A DNA stretch of 64,000 bases from Pelagibacterium sp. 26DY04 (GTDB taxonomy: Bacteria > Pseudomonadota > Alphaproteobacteria > Rhizobiales > Devosiaceae): assembly GCF_031202305.1 (NCBI RefSeq), contig NZ_CP101731.1, positions 3,412,501 to 3,476,500 on the forward strand, in the 5' to 3' direction. The notes beneath the pieces are model-generated. The model was not told the origin of the DNA and searched no databases. It saw only the letters and a list, made by a program, of their open reading frames with translations. Of this stretch, positions 20,316 through 29,256 are shown one piece after another; position 1 is the first letter of the stretch; each line of letters opens with the position of its first letter. Position numbers and translations under genes: made by a program.

Positions 20316-22084
20316 AGCGGCCAGAACACCATTATGGCCGGCACCGCGACGATCACCACGATGATTTCGAGCGGCAACCCGAGCCGAACGTAATCGGCGA
20401 AGCGGTATCCGCCCGGCCCCATGATCAAGGCGCTGTTCTGGTGTCCGATCGGGGTGAGGAATGCGCAACTCGCCCCGATGGCCACCGCCATGAGGAAGCT
20501 GTCGGGATTGAGCCCGAGCAATTGCGCCAGCGCCAAGGCCAATGGCGCGGCGATCACCGCCGTGGCCGCATTGTTGAGGATGTCCGAAAGCACCATGGTC
20601 ACAACGAGGATGGCGGCAAGCGCAACCCATCCGGGCAGATGCTGACCCACTCCTGCCAGATTCTGCGCAAGCAGCGCCGTGGCGCCCGATGTTTCCAGCG
20701 CCGCCCCCACCGGAAGCAGAGCGCCCAGCAACACGATCACCGGCCACTCCACCGCATCGTAGATGTCGCGCACCGGCAAAATGTCGAGCAATACGTACAG
20801 GATGCATACCGCGCCCAGCGCGATGGGCAGAGGCACGAGCGCAAAGCTGCTGGCGACCACCGCGCCCAAGAACAGGCCCGCCGCCAGCAATCCCTTTTCG
20901 TGCCTGACGATGGACACTGATGACGCCATGGGCAACAGCCCCAGCCGCGCCACTGCATCATCCATGGTTTCAGACTGGCCCAACAGCAGCAGCACGTCAC
21001 CGATCTTGAGCGGGGTGCGCCGCACGCGTTCGGTCAAGATTCGCCCCTGGCGAGAGATTCCCAGCAGTGACAACCCCTGCCCCCGCAACATTCGGATGTC
21101 ATTTGCCGAGCGGTCCACGAGACGGCTGTCCGCAGCAACGATCGCTTCCATCATCCGCAAATCGGACGAAAGCTCGGCCCGTTCACCCGATTTTCCCTGA
21201 TGGTCGAGCCCCAGCGCTCCGGCCAATGCGCTAAGCGCATCGGGCGTGCCATAGACCACCAGAAGATCGCCATCCTTGATGGTGGTGGCCCGCGCCCGTC
21301 CCGCCAAGCGCCGGTTGCGCCGGATAAGTCCAGCGATAACGCAATCATGCTCGTTGGCGGCCTCATCGAGATCGCGCACCTTTTGCCCGACCGCCTTGGA
21401 CCGCTCGGTCACAACCAGTTCGGCGGTATAGGTTCCCGAGGCGCGCAATTCTGCCACCGCGCCCTGTTTTCCACCACGGTTAGGCAGCAGCCGCCAGCCC
21501 CAAAGCGAAATGAAAACCACCCCGACAATGGCGATCAACAATCCCACCGGGGCAAAATCGAACATTTTGTAGCCTTCGCCCAAGGCATCCTGCCGGTAGG
21601 TCGAAACAATGATGTTGGGAGGGGTGCCGATCAGCGTGACGACGCCGCCCAGAATGGTCGCATAGGCGAGCGGCATGAGCGAGGGCGCCGGCGATCGCCC
21701 CGCCTTTTGCGCCGCCTGCAGATCGACCGGCATGAGCAGCGCCAAGGCCGCGACGTTGTTCATAAACCCCGAAAGCGCCGCCCCCAGGGTGCTCAGGATC
21801 GAGATATGGGCGGGGAGGCTCCGCTCCGCCGAGATCGCATACCGGGTAACAAGGTCGACGGCCCCCGAGCGCGACAAGCCGGCGGTAACGATCAGGACGA
21901 GGGCAACGATGATCGTCGCCTGATCGCCGAAGCCGGAAAACGCGGTGTCCACCGGCACCACGCCGAGGATCACGCCCAGGATCAACGCCGAAAAAGCCAC
22001 CAGATCGTAGCGCCACCTGCCCCAGAGAAGACCGGCAAGCACCAGAACGAGAAGAACAAAAAGGACGATCTGTTCGTAAGTCAA
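20312..22084 (-). CDS. SLC13 family permease with TrkA-C (RCK_C) domains
   Basis: A 590-residue transporter of the SLC13/DASS-CitT superfamily. About 11-12 hydrophobic segments surround two soluble TrkA-C modules (about residues 195-275 and 290-365). The transporter signature LIGTPPNIIVSTY lies near 155, and FLTPIGHQNSALIMGPGGY in the second half is the matching inverted-repeat hairpin. Family members carry sulfate, dicarboxylates or other anions, and the substrate is not determined. I chose TTG at 22084, preceded by GGGGGAAG, over TTG at 22123. Confidence 0.85.
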   Translation of the reverse strand: MTYEQIVLFVLLVLVLAGLLWGRWRYDLVAFSALILGVILGVVPVDTAFSGFGDQATIIVALVLIVTAGLSRSGAVDLVTRYAISAERSLPAHISILSTLGAALSGFMNNVAALALLMPVDLQAAQKAGRSPAPSLMPLAYATILGGVVTLIGTPPNIIVSTYRQDALGEGYKMFDFAPVGLLIAIVGVVFISLWGWRLLPNRGGKQGAVAELRASGTYTAELVVTERSKAVGQKVRDLDEAANEHDCVIAGLIRRNRRLAGRARATTIKDGDLLVVYGTPDALSALAGALGLDHQGKSGERAELSSDLRMMEAIVAADSRLVDRSANDIRMLRGQGLSLLGISRQGRILTERVRRTPLKIGDVLLLLGQSETMDDAVARLGLLPMASSVSIVRHEKGLLAAGLFLGAVVASSFALVPLPIALGAVCILYVLLDILPVRDIYDAVEWPVIVLLGALLPVGAALETSGATALLAQNLAGVGQHLPGWVALAAILVVTMVLSDILNNAATAVIAAPLALALAQLLGLNPDSFLMAVAIGASCAFLTPIGHQNSALIMGPGGYRFADYVRLGLPLEIIVVIVAVPAIMVFWPL

Positions 22085-22222
22085 AAACTTCCCCCATACG
22101 CCGCCCGAGGTTGGGCCGGGCAAGCCGATCTTACGATTTCGATGCAGGATTGCGATAGAAATGCCAGGCGAGTGGTGAAAACGCCATGCCGCCCATGCCG
22201 GTTCCGTGTCCGGGAGCAGGCA

Positions 22223-22256
22223 AAAGAAAAATCCCCGGCCGTTCAGACCGGGGATT
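22223..22256 (-). terminator. Terminator of secA
   Basis: A 9-bp perfect stem AATCCCCGG / CCGGGGATT. On the minus strand it is followed by TTTTTCTTTT. It sits just after the secA stop. Confidence 0.85.
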
Positions 22257-22273
22257 GATTGGGGTTCCGAAGA

Positions 22274-24943
22274 TCAGAACGCGCCGTGGCAGTGCTTGAA
22301 CTTCTTGCCCGACCCGCAGGGGCACGGATCGTTCCGGCGGGTGCGGGCCATCACTTCAGGGCTCAACTGCCCCTTGGGACCATCGTCACGCACCTCGTTC
22401 TCGCCCGTGGTGGGGTCGATATGGGTTTCGCGGAGCTGGCTCTGGTCGGGCTCCTGCGGCGGGGCGGGACGCAGCTCGAAATGGCTCATCTGGGTCGTCA
22501 CCAGCTCGCGCAGATTGCCCAGAAGCTGGGAGAAAAGCTCGAAGGCTTCCTGCTTGTATTCGTTGAGCGGATCGCGCTGGGCAAGCCCGCGCCAGCCCAC
22601 GACCTTGGAAAGATGGTCGAGGGTGATCAGGTGCTCGCGCCACAGCCCGTCGATCGACTGCAGGATGAAGCTCTTTTCGATCTGGCGCATGTTTTCCGGA
22701 CCGACCCGTTCGGCCTTGGCGGCCGCATATTCGTCGGCCATGGTGACGATGCGCTCGCGCAGCTCGCTCACATCCATGCCTTCTTCATCGACCCACTGGG
22801 CCAGCGGCGGCTCGATGCCGAGATAGGTTTTACAGGCCGCGCCAAGCTGCTCGATGTTCCACTGCTCGGGATAGGAGCGATCGGGGCACGATTTGGCGAT
22901 GAGCGAATCCACGACATCGTGGCGCATGTCGGTGATGGTGTCGGTCACCGTTTCGGCGTCCATCAGCTCCTTGCGCTGTTCGAAGATCACCTTGCGCTGA
23001 TCGTTCATCACATCGTCGTATTTGAGGATGTTCTTGCGGATGTCGAAATTGTGCGCTTCCACCCGCGTCTGGGCGCGTTCGATGGCCTTGGTGACCATGG
23101 CGTCGGAAATCGACTCGCCATCCTTGAGGCCGAGCGAGGTGAGGATCTTTTCCATGCGCTCGGGGAAGAAACGCCGCATCAGATCGTCCTGGAGCGAGAC
23201 GAAGAACTTCGAACGCCCGGGATCGCCCTGGCGGCCAGAACGGCCGCGGAGCTGGTTGTCGATGCGGCGGCTTTCGTGCCGTTCGGTACCGATCACCATC
23301 AGCCCGCCGGCGGCCAACGCCTCTTCTTTCTTCTTGGCGATATCGGCCTTGATCTCGGCGATCTTTTTCTCGCGCACCTCGCCCTCGAGCCCTTCGCATT
23401 CGTTTGCGATGCGCATGTCGAGATTGCCGCCGAGCTGAATGTCGGTGCCGCGCCCGGCCATGTTGGTAGCGATGGTCACGGCCCCCGGAACGCCCGCTTC
23501 GGCGATGATCTGGGCTTCCTGCTCGTGATGGCGGGCATTGAGGATCTGGAGGTCCTTGATGCCCTTTTTCTTCAAAAAGTCCGCCAGCATCTCGCTGCGT
23601 TCGATCGAAGTGGTGCCCACCAGCACAGGCTGGTTACGCTGGCGGCACGCAACCACCTCATCAGTGATCGCCTGGAACTTTTCCTCCACCGAGCGATAAA
23701 TCTGGTCATTCTCGTCGATACGGGCGATGGGAAGGTTGGTGGGGATGGTCACCACGTCCAGCCCGTAGATGTCGGCGAATTCGGCCGCCTCGGTATCGGC
23801 GGTACCGGTCATGCCGGCAAGTTTGGTGTAAAGCCGGAAATAGTTCTGGAAGGTGATCGAGGCCAGCGTCTGGTTTTCCGGCTGGATCTTGGCGCCTTCC
23901 TTGGCCTCGAGCGCCTGGTGCAGGCCTTCCGAGAAGCGGCGCCCCGGCATCATGCGGCCGGTGAACTCGTCGATGATCACCACCTCGTCATTGCGGACGA
24001 TATAGTCCTTGTCGCGGGTGAAGATCTTGTGCGCCTTCAAGGCCGAATTGAGGTGGTGGACGATCGAGACGTTGTCGATGTCGTAGAGCGAGCCACCCTT
24101 GATGACGCCATCGCGCTCGAGGATATCCTCGAGCTTTTCGATGCCCTGGTCGGTGAAGGTGGCCGCCCGGTGCTTTTCGTCGATCGTGTAATCGTCTTCG
24201 ACCAGCAGCGGGATGTATTTGTCGATGGTCTTATAGAGCTCGGACCGGTCCTGGGAGGGCCCCGAGATGATCAGCGGGGTGCGCGCTTCGTCGATCAGGA
24301 TCGAGTCCACTTCGTCCACGATCGCGTAATTGTGTCCGCGCTGCACCATCTGGGAGCGCGTGTACTTCATGTTGTCGCGCAGATAGTCGAAGCCGAACTC
24401 GTTATTGGTGCCGTAAGTGATGTCGGCGTCGTAGGCCGCCTTGCGCTCCATGTCGTTGAGGCCATGGACGATGACGCCGGTGGTCAGCCCCAGGAACTGG
24501 TAGAGCCGGCCCATCCATTCGCTGTCGCGGCGGGCGAGATAGTCGTTGACGGTGACCACATGGACGCCCTTGCCTTCGAGCGCATTGAGATAGGCCGCAA
24601 GGGTCGCGACCAGAGTCTTGCCCTCGCCGGTGCGCATTTCGGTGATGGCGCGCTCGTTGAGCACCATGCCGCCGATCAACTGCACGTCGAAATGGCGCAT
24701 GCCCAGCGCGCGCTTGGAGCCCTCGCGCACCGTAGCGAAGGCGGGAACCAGAACATCGGCGAGCTTGGCGCCGCCGGCGATCTTTTCCTTGAACTCGGCG
24801 GTCTTGGCGCGAAGCTGGTCGTCGCTGAGCTTTTCGTATTCGGCTTCCAGAGCGTTGATGGCGTCGACATTGGCCTGGTAGCGCCTGACGCGTCGATCGT
24901 TTGCCGAACCGAAGAACTTCCGGGCGAGCGCAGCAAAAGCCAT
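22274..24943 (-). CDS. secA: Preprotein translocase ATPase SecA
   Basis: An 889-residue motor that drives unfolded proteins through SecYEG. Seen: Walker [19 protein letters not shown] (about residue 103), [19 protein letters not shown], the [10 protein letters not shown] and RSGRQGDPG motifs of NBD2, a helical scaffold, and a C-terminal zinc tail [14 protein letters not shown] that binds SecB. Length is typical. It is divergent from the parvulin gene, a common arrangement in the order. Confidence 0.98.
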   Translation of the reverse strand: MAFAALARKFFGSANDRRVRRYQANVDAINALEAEYEKLSDDQLRAKTAEFKEKIAGGAKLADVLVPAFATVREGSKRALGMRHFDVQLIGGMVLNERAITEMRTGEGKTLVATLAAYLNALEGKGVHVVTVNDYLARRDSEWMGRLYQFLGLTTGVIVHGLNDMERKAAYDADITYGTNNEFGFDYLRDNMKYTRSQMVQRGHNYAIVDEVDSILIDEARTPLIISGPSQDRSELYKTIDKYIPLLVEDDYTIDEKHRAATFTDQGIEKLEDILERDGVIKGGSLYDIDNVSIVHHLNSALKAHKIFTRDKDYIVRNDEVVIIDEFTGRMMPGRRFSEGLHQALEAKEGAKIQPENQTLASITFQNYFRLYTKLAGMTGTADTEAAEFADIYGLDVVTIPTNLPIARIDENDQIYRSVEEKFQAITDEVVACRQRNQPVLVGTTSIERSEMLADFLKKKGIKDLQILNARHHEQEAQIIAEAGVPGAVTIATNMAGRGTDIQLGGNLDMRIANECEGLEGEVREKKIAEIKADIAKKKEEALAAGGLMVIGTERHESRRIDNQLRGRSGRQGDPGRSKFFVSLQDDLMRRFFPERMEKILTSLGLKDGESISDAMVTKAIERAQTRVEAHNFDIRKNILKYDDVMNDQRKVIFEQRKELMDAETVTDTITDMRHDVVDSLIAKSCPDRSYPEQWNIEQLGAACKTYLGIEPPLAQWVDEEGMDVSELRERIVTMADEYAAAKAERVGPENMRQIEKSFILQSIDGLWREHLITLDHLSKVVGWRGLAQRDPLNEYKQEAFELFSQLLGNLRELVTTQMSHFELRPAPPQEPDQSQLRETHIDPTTGENEVRDDGPKGQLSPEVMARTRRNDPCPCGSGKKFKHCHGAF

Positions 24944-25211
24944 GAAGAAGTGTCCTTAGAACCTGTTGTATACGCCGGTACGGGCCGAAGCGGCGTTCCC
25001 GGTTATCTCAATAAACGCGTTGAAAGACGGTTGTCTGAAGCACACCGTCAAGGCGCGGGAAATAGTCGGCAGGAGATGTAAGAGTGCCACCAAGGGTTGT
25101 CAACGTTCGCAAAATCCGCCAAACCAGCGCCAAAGTCCGGGCCTAAACGCGTCTACGGACAATCGGTTCGGGCGATGGGGGGCCCGATCTCAAAAAAGGA
25201 GAGTTCTCATC

Positions 25212-26201
25212 ATGTCATCCGATTTCGCCGCCCCGGTGGCAAGCCTGCTCCGTGCGGCGCTGGTGCCTGCAGTGCTCGCGGTCTCGTTCGCCGCGGCTCC
25301 GGTTCTGGCCCAGGAGACGCCCGAAGCGCCTGCGCCCGCCGCCGAAGAACCGGCGCCGGCCCCCACCGAAGCCCCCGCGACGACCGAGGCGCCCACCGCT
25401 CAGCCCGCACCTGAAGCCGTTGCCGAGCCTGTCGATCCGGCCACCGTGCTCGCAACCGTGGGTGGCGAGGAAATCACCGAAGGCGATCTCATGCTGGCCG
25501 CCGAAGAACTGCAGGCCGAACTGCAGTCGGTGCCCGCCGAGCAGCGCCGCGCCTTCCTTCTGACCGTCATGATCGACATGAAGCTCATGGCCGATGCCGC
25601 CCGCGAGGACGGCCTGGCCGAGAGCGAGGATTTCGCCCGCCGCCTGGCCTATCTCGAAGAACAGGCGCTGCGCCGCGAATTCTTCAACCAGATCGTGGAA
25701 ACCGAAGTGACCGAGGAGGCCATCCAGGCCGCCTATGACGAACTGGTCGCCGAATACGAGCCCGTCCCGGAAGTGCGCGCTCGTCACATCCTGGTCGAAA
25801 CCGAAGAGGAAGCCAACGAAATCCGCGCCGAAATCGAAGGCGGCCGTGAATTCGCCGACGCCGCCGCCGAATACGGCACGGATGGCACCGCGGCCAATGG
25901 CGGCGACCTTGGGTTCTTCTCGACCGGCATGATGGTGCCCGAATTCGAGGAAGCGGCGTTTGCGCTCGAAGAAGGCGAACTCTCCCAGCCGGTGCAGAGC
26001 CAGTTCGGCTGGCATCTGATCCAGCTCGAGGAGCGCCGCGTCTCCGAGGCGCCTCCGCTCGACCAGGTGCGTCAGCAGGTCGCCCAGCAGGTTCTCTATC
26101 AGAGCTATGAAGCGGCGATCGACGAGATCAAGGAAGGCACCGAGATCGTGATCGACGATGCCGATCTCGCCGCCGCCGTCGAGGCCCAGGGCGGCATCTA
26201 A
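25212..26201 (+). CDS. Periplasmic peptidyl-prolyl cis-trans isomerase (PpiC type)
   Basis: A 329-residue exported folding factor. The ATG at 25212 follows AAAAAAGGAG and begins a long signal peptide (hydrophobic AALVPAVLAVSFAAAPVLA, cleavage near AQE). A Pro/Ala/Glu-rich linker covers about 33-75, then a SurA_N-like helical region, then the parvulin domain (about 190-285) with ARHILVETEEEANEIRAEI, NGGDLGFFSTGMMVPEFEEA and FGWHLIQLEERR. It probably aids outer membrane or periplasmic protein folding. The frame extends upstream to 24966, but nothing supports that start. Confidence 0.92.
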   Translation: MSSDFAAPVASLLRAALVPAVLAVSFAAAPVLAQETPEAPAPAAEEPAPAPTEAPATTEAPTAQPAPEAVAEPVDPATVLATVGGEEITEGDLMLAAEELQAELQSVPAEQRRAFLLTVMIDMKLMADAAREDGLAESEDFARRLAYLEEQALRREFFNQIVETEVTEEAIQAAYDELVAEYEPVPEVRARHILVETEEEANEIRAEIEGGREFADAAAEYGTDGTAANGGDLGFFSTGMMVPEFEEAAFALEEGELSQPVQSQFGWHLIQLEERRVSEAPPLDQVRQQVAQQVLYQSYEAAIDEIKEGTEIVIDDADLAAAVEAQGGI

Positions 26202-26225
26202 GCCTCCCCGACCTTCGAAAAAACG

Positions 26226-26258
26226 AGAACCCCGGCCTCACCGCCGGGGTTCTTTTTA
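26226..26258. terminator. Bidirectional terminator between the parvulin gene and tetR
   Basis: An 11-bp perfect stem AGAACCCCGGC / GCCGGGGTTCT with TTTTT on the right and AAAAAA on the left, so it can serve both converging genes. Confidence 0.85.
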
Positions 26259-26260
26259 CC

Positions 26261-26875
26261 CTAGCTGCGAAGGCCGTTTTTCGCGGCAGCCATTATCATG
26301 GCGACGACCGCGTCGATATCCTCGTCGGAGTTGTTCAGCCGTCCGGTCAGAAGCCTGTGCCAGGCAAAGCCGGCGAGCAGTTCGATAACGACGGCGCTGT
26401 TGAAGTCGGCGCTGACTTCCCCGCGTGCCTTCGCGCGCTCGATGATCTGCTCGGCGAATTTGCGCCGCCCGCGCTCATAGGCGAACAGGGCTTGCGCGGC
26501 ATCGTCATCGCCCTGCGCCTCGGCAATGATCGAGCGGAACACGGTGCCGCAGAGCCTGCCGTGCCAGAAACCGATGAGCTGATTGGTGAGGAACGCCTTG
26601 AGGTCGCCTTCCAGCGATCCGGTGTCGGGAAAGGGCCGGGTGTTCTTGAAGCGCTGATAGACATCGAGCAGCAGCGCGGTTTTGGTCGGCCACCAGCGAT
26701 AGATGGTCGGCTTGCCCGCCCGCGCCCGCCGCGCCACCGCCTCTATGGAAAAGCCCGCCAGCCCTTCCTCGTTGAGAATGGCCTCGGCGGCATCGAGAAT
26801 GGCATTCTGGCTCGCTGGATTGCGCTTAGCCCCGATCGAGGCCCGTTTCACCGCCGCTGTCTCGCTCTCTACCAT
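26261..26875 (-). CDS. TetR family transcriptional repressor
   Basis: A 204-residue TetR/AcrR regulator. The N-terminal HTH is clear: AILDAAEAILNEEGLAGFSI, then VARRARAGKPTIYRWWPTK, followed by a helical ligand-binding domain with FRSIIAEAQGD, AGFAWHRLL and other typical C-terminal elements. I chose the ATG at 26875, which has GGAGGGA at ideal distance, over 26896. Three related operators lie upstream, one overlapping its own likely promoter and two at the divergent membrane-protein promoter, so autoregulation and control of that gene are likely. Confidence 0.88.
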   Translation of the reverse strand: MVESETAAVKRASIGAKRNPASQNAILDAAEAILNEEGLAGFSIEAVARRARAGKPTIYRWWPTKTALLLDVYQRFKNTRPFPDTGSLEGDLKAFLTNQLIGFWHGRLCGTVFRSIIAEAQGDDDAAQALFAYERGRRKFAEQIIERAKARGEVSADFNSAVVIELLAGFAWHRLLTGRLNNSDEDIDAVVAMIMAAAKNGLRS

Positions 26876-26990
26876 CGCTCCCTCCACACCTTTCATAGCC
26901 GGTAATGAACCGGCATCTTCGTGTTTGCCTCCTCAGATCAGCGTCAAAGCGCTGCCTCGTGAAAATAATATAGTGAGCAACGGCTCTGAA

Positions 26991-27007
26991 CGGAACGGTT
27001 CGTTTTG
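26991..27007. promoter_or_regulatory. TetR operator O3 (tetR autoregulation)
   Basis: CGGAACG GTT CGTTTTG, the same 7-3-7 layout as the two perfect operators downstream, with one changed base in each half. It lies ~115 bases upstream of tetR near a TATATT box on the minus strand, so it could block the tetR promoter. Confidence 0.65.
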
Positions 27008-27166
27008 CAGCAGTATGCCGTGCGCTATTTTCCAGCACCTGCCTCGCCTTTGGATATACCCTGTTCCGGTGTTTGGCGCTTGCAGGACGCCCTTTACCGC
27101 GTCTCATCCGCAATCACCCTGCCTTTTCACGCTACTCTCTCTAGCAAAAAGTTCGCGACACCCCAC
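27008..27166. other. Divergent control region between tetR and the membrane-protein gene
   Basis: The gene-free stretch from 26876 to 27224 (349 bases) holds the three TetR operators, the plus-strand promoter and the tetR leader. This middle part shows no gene, no strong hairpin and nothing else I can name. Confidence 0.5.
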
Positions 27167-27196
27167 TTGAACGAAACGGCTCGTTTCGTATATAAC
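27167..27196 (+). promoter_or_regulatory. Predicted promoter of the 27225 gene
   Basis: TTGAAC (27167-27172), an 18-base spacer and TATAAC (27191-27196) fit a sigma-70 promoter. One TetR operator fills the spacer and the next starts at the last base of the -10 box. Confidence 0.65.
27172..27188. promoter_or_regulatory. TetR operator O1
   Basis: Perfect inverted repeat CGAAACG GCT CGTTTCG, located in the promoter spacer. Confidence 0.8.
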
Positions 27197-27212
27197 GAAA
27201 CGTATCGTTTCG
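27196..27212. promoter_or_regulatory. TetR operator O2
   Basis: Perfect inverted repeat CGAAACG TAT CGTTTCG. Its centre is 24 bases from that of O1, and it lies between the -10 box and the ribosome site. Confidence 0.8.
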
Positions 27213-27224
27213 AAAGGAAATGCG

Positions 27225-27614
27225 ATGTCTTCCTTGTCAGCTTCCAATACTCAGATCTCCGATAATGTGGGTGGTGCTCGAGCTCCGGGCCTGGAGAATC
27301 TCGATTCAGCAAAAGCGACAACCATGGCAGAAGCCACGGCCTCGGCAGGATCAGCGGCGGCCAAAGGTGCAAATGCCCGCCCGCAAGCAGCTCTGGCGCC
27401 GGTTCGCCACCGCCAGTTCCTGGTGACCTTGCTGGGTGTCTATCCCATCATCACGCTTCTGCTCTACGTGGTGCTACCGATGACGGCGGCCTGGCCCATC
27501 TGGCAGACCACGCTGATTGTCGCGCCCCTGATGGTCGCCATCATGGTGTTCTGGCTGATCCCTACTATTCAGAGGCTTTTCGGCCGCTTTATCATGCAGC
27601 CGGTCAAATCCTGA
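27225..27614 (+). CDS. Small membrane protein under TetR control
   Basis: A 129-residue protein. Residues 1-60 are Ala/Ser/Asn-rich and probably disordered. Two membrane helices follow: FLVTLLGVYPIITLLLYVVL (about 65-84) and TLIVAPLMVAIMVFWLIPTI (about 95-115). The C-terminus is basic (RLFGRF). The hairpin resembles the two-helix membrane tail found in some antibiotic-biosynthesis-monooxygenase-type proteins, here without that domain; this is a tentative resemblance. AGGAAA lies just before the ATG. Likely expressed only when the TetR ligand is present. Confidence 0.75.
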   Translation: MSSLSASNTQISDNVGGARAPGLENLDSAKATTMAEATASAGSAAAKGANARPQAALAPVRHRQFLVTLLGVYPIITLLLYVVLPMTAAWPIWQTTLIVAPLMVAIMVFWLIPTIQRLFGRFIMQPVKS

Positions 27615-27639
27615 CCCAAGAGCATGAATTGAAAACGCT

Positions 27640-28674
27640 TTAGCTCTCGGGCGCATCCATCAGCGCCGCCTCCTCGGCTTCGAGCACATCTTCCGAGGAG
27701 GCGCCCAGCCCGAAGCGCCGGGCCACTTCCGGTGCGTAGCGCACCATATCGAGCCTGAGGCGGATGAGGGCCAGATCCTTGGCTTTGGCCTCCAGCATCA
27801 CGTCGAATTCGAGCCCTTCCATGACGCTCATGAAGCCGATGAACTCAAAGGGATGGCAGAAATCGGCATGGCCGGTCCAGACCGGTGCCAGAACCGCTTC
27901 CTTGGCCTTGCCGTCCCTGCCCTTGCGCTTGACAGTGCGCATTTCGGTTCGCGGCGAGGAAAAATGCAATTTGGGCCGCCCCCGCCCCTGCCAGCTCGCC
28001 AGAATCCGTTCCACCGTGGGGCGCATCTCCTGCCTTTCGGGGTTGAGGCAGAGGAAATGCTGGTGATCGAAGATCAACCGCACCCCGGTGTGCTCATGCA
28101 CCCAGAGTACGTCCGCCGCCGAAAACCGCAGATCGTCATGCTCGAGCACCAGGCGGCGGCGCACCGGTTCGGGAAGCGTTGCGAAGGTCTCAACCCAGCG
28201 GCGTAGCGCTTCTGGCTTGTTGCCATAGGCGCCACCCACATGGATGACCAGCACCGCCTCGTCATCGAGCTCCATCAGATCGAGCATTTCGGCCTGCGAG
28301 AGCAGATCCCAGGCACTCTTCTTGACCAATTCGGGATCGGGGCTGTTGAGCACCACGTATTGCGAAGGGTGGAAGGAGAGCCGGATATCGAGCCTCTTGG
28401 CCTTATTGCCGATCGCCTTCAGGCCAGCGGCGCTTTGCCGGACCATATCGTGGAACTGCGGCATGTCGGGATGCGTAGCATAAGGCGCCAGATCGGAACT
28501 CAGCCGGTACATGCGGATATCGTGCCGGGCGAGATAGTCCAGGATCTGGTCCACATAGCCCAATGAGACGTCGAGATGGGGGCCCTGCTGCCAGCGGCGG
28601 GCATCATTGCTCTTGAGCTCCGGCCGGCCCATGACCTTGACCGGAAATCCCAGCCGCATTGCATGTGTCACCAT
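27640..28674 (-). CDS. uvsE: UV damage endonuclease UvsE (UVDE)
   Basis: A 344-residue TIM-barrel nuclease that nicks DNA 5' to UV photoproducts and other lesions, starting an alternative excision repair path. Seen: MRLGFPVKVMG, YRLSSDLAPYATHPDM, LSFHPSQYVVLNSP, HVGGAYGNKPEAL (metal His), RLVLEHDDLRF, LIFDHQHFLCLN, KLHFSSPRTE and HADFCHPFEF, which together supply the family's metal-binding Glu, His and Asp residues. The ATG at 28674 has GGAG 8 bases upstream. It is convergent with the TetR-controlled gene. Confidence 0.95.
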   Translation of the reverse strand: MVTHAMRLGFPVKVMGRPELKSNDARRWQQGPHLDVSLGYVDQILDYLARHDIRMYRLSSDLAPYATHPDMPQFHDMVRQSAAGLKAIGNKAKRLDIRLSFHPSQYVVLNSPDPELVKKSAWDLLSQAEMLDLMELDDEAVLVIHVGGAYGNKPEALRRWVETFATLPEPVRRRLVLEHDDLRFSAADVLWVHEHTGVRLIFDHQHFLCLNPERQEMRPTVERILASWQGRGRPKLHFSSPRTEMRTVKRKGRDGKAKEAVLAPVWTGHADFCHPFEFIGFMSVMEGLEFDVMLEAKAKDLALIRLRLDMVRYAPEVARRFGLGASSEDVLEAEEAALMDAPES

Positions 28675-28788
28675 CTAGAATTCTCCATCGGACCGAGGCC
28701 AACGCATCAGCCGCCCCTGCCGTTGCACTTGCGCGGCCGCTGGCCCGGCCGCACAATGGTCCGTTCGGTTTGCTTGAGGAGGGGTACC

Positions 28789-29184
28789 ATGATTGAACCT
28801 GCCAGCCGGTTGATCCCCATGCTCTCGGTGGCTGATATCGACAGGAGCCTCGGGTTTTATCGCGACGTGCTGGGCGGAGAGATCGTTTACAGGTTTCCGC
28901 CAGAAGGCCCGCCCGCTTTCCTCACCCTCAGCTTCGGCACGACCGAGCTGGGCCTGGGGCTGATTTCCGATGCGCCGCTGCACGGACGCGCGCTGCGCCC
29001 GGCGAGCGGACACCGGATCGAGCTTTGCATCAACGTCGCCGATACCGATGCCGCCCTGGTCGCACTCAATGCGGCCGGTGCGCCGACGGTCGTTTCGCCC
29101 ACGGACCAACCCTGGGGCGAGCGCGCCGCCTATGTCGAGGACCCCGACGGCAATCTGGTGATGCTGGTCGCGCCGATCGGCTGA
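28789..29184 (+). CDS. VOC family protein
   Basis: A 131-residue glyoxalase/dioxygenase-fold protein. Typical segments are PMLSVADIDRSLGFYRDVLG at the start and AAYVEDPDGNLVMLVAPIG at the end. The metal His is not obvious in the first strand, so binding rather than catalysis is possible. The ATG at 28789 follows GAGGAGGGG. argJ begins 73 bases downstream on the same strand. Confidence 0.85.
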   Translation: MIEPASRLIPMLSVADIDRSLGFYRDVLGGEIVYRFPPEGPPAFLTLSFGTTELGLGLISDAPLHGRALRPASGHRIELCINVADTDAALVALNAAGAPTVVSPTDQPWGERAAYVEDPDGNLVMLVAPIG

Positions 29185-29256
29185 GGCCACCCACTTGCGC
29201 GCCCGCAGGGTTTGAGGCACACGGGAGGCCGGCAACGCTTCTCTCAAGGACTTCCC

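Noticed and set aside
22259..25081. Very long open frame (940 codons) opposite secA on the plus strand, and similar long frames opposite clpB, lysC, cobT and others
   Set aside because: They mirror real genes in a GC-rich genome where antisense frames lack stops; the sense proteins have complete domains and the antisense products have none.
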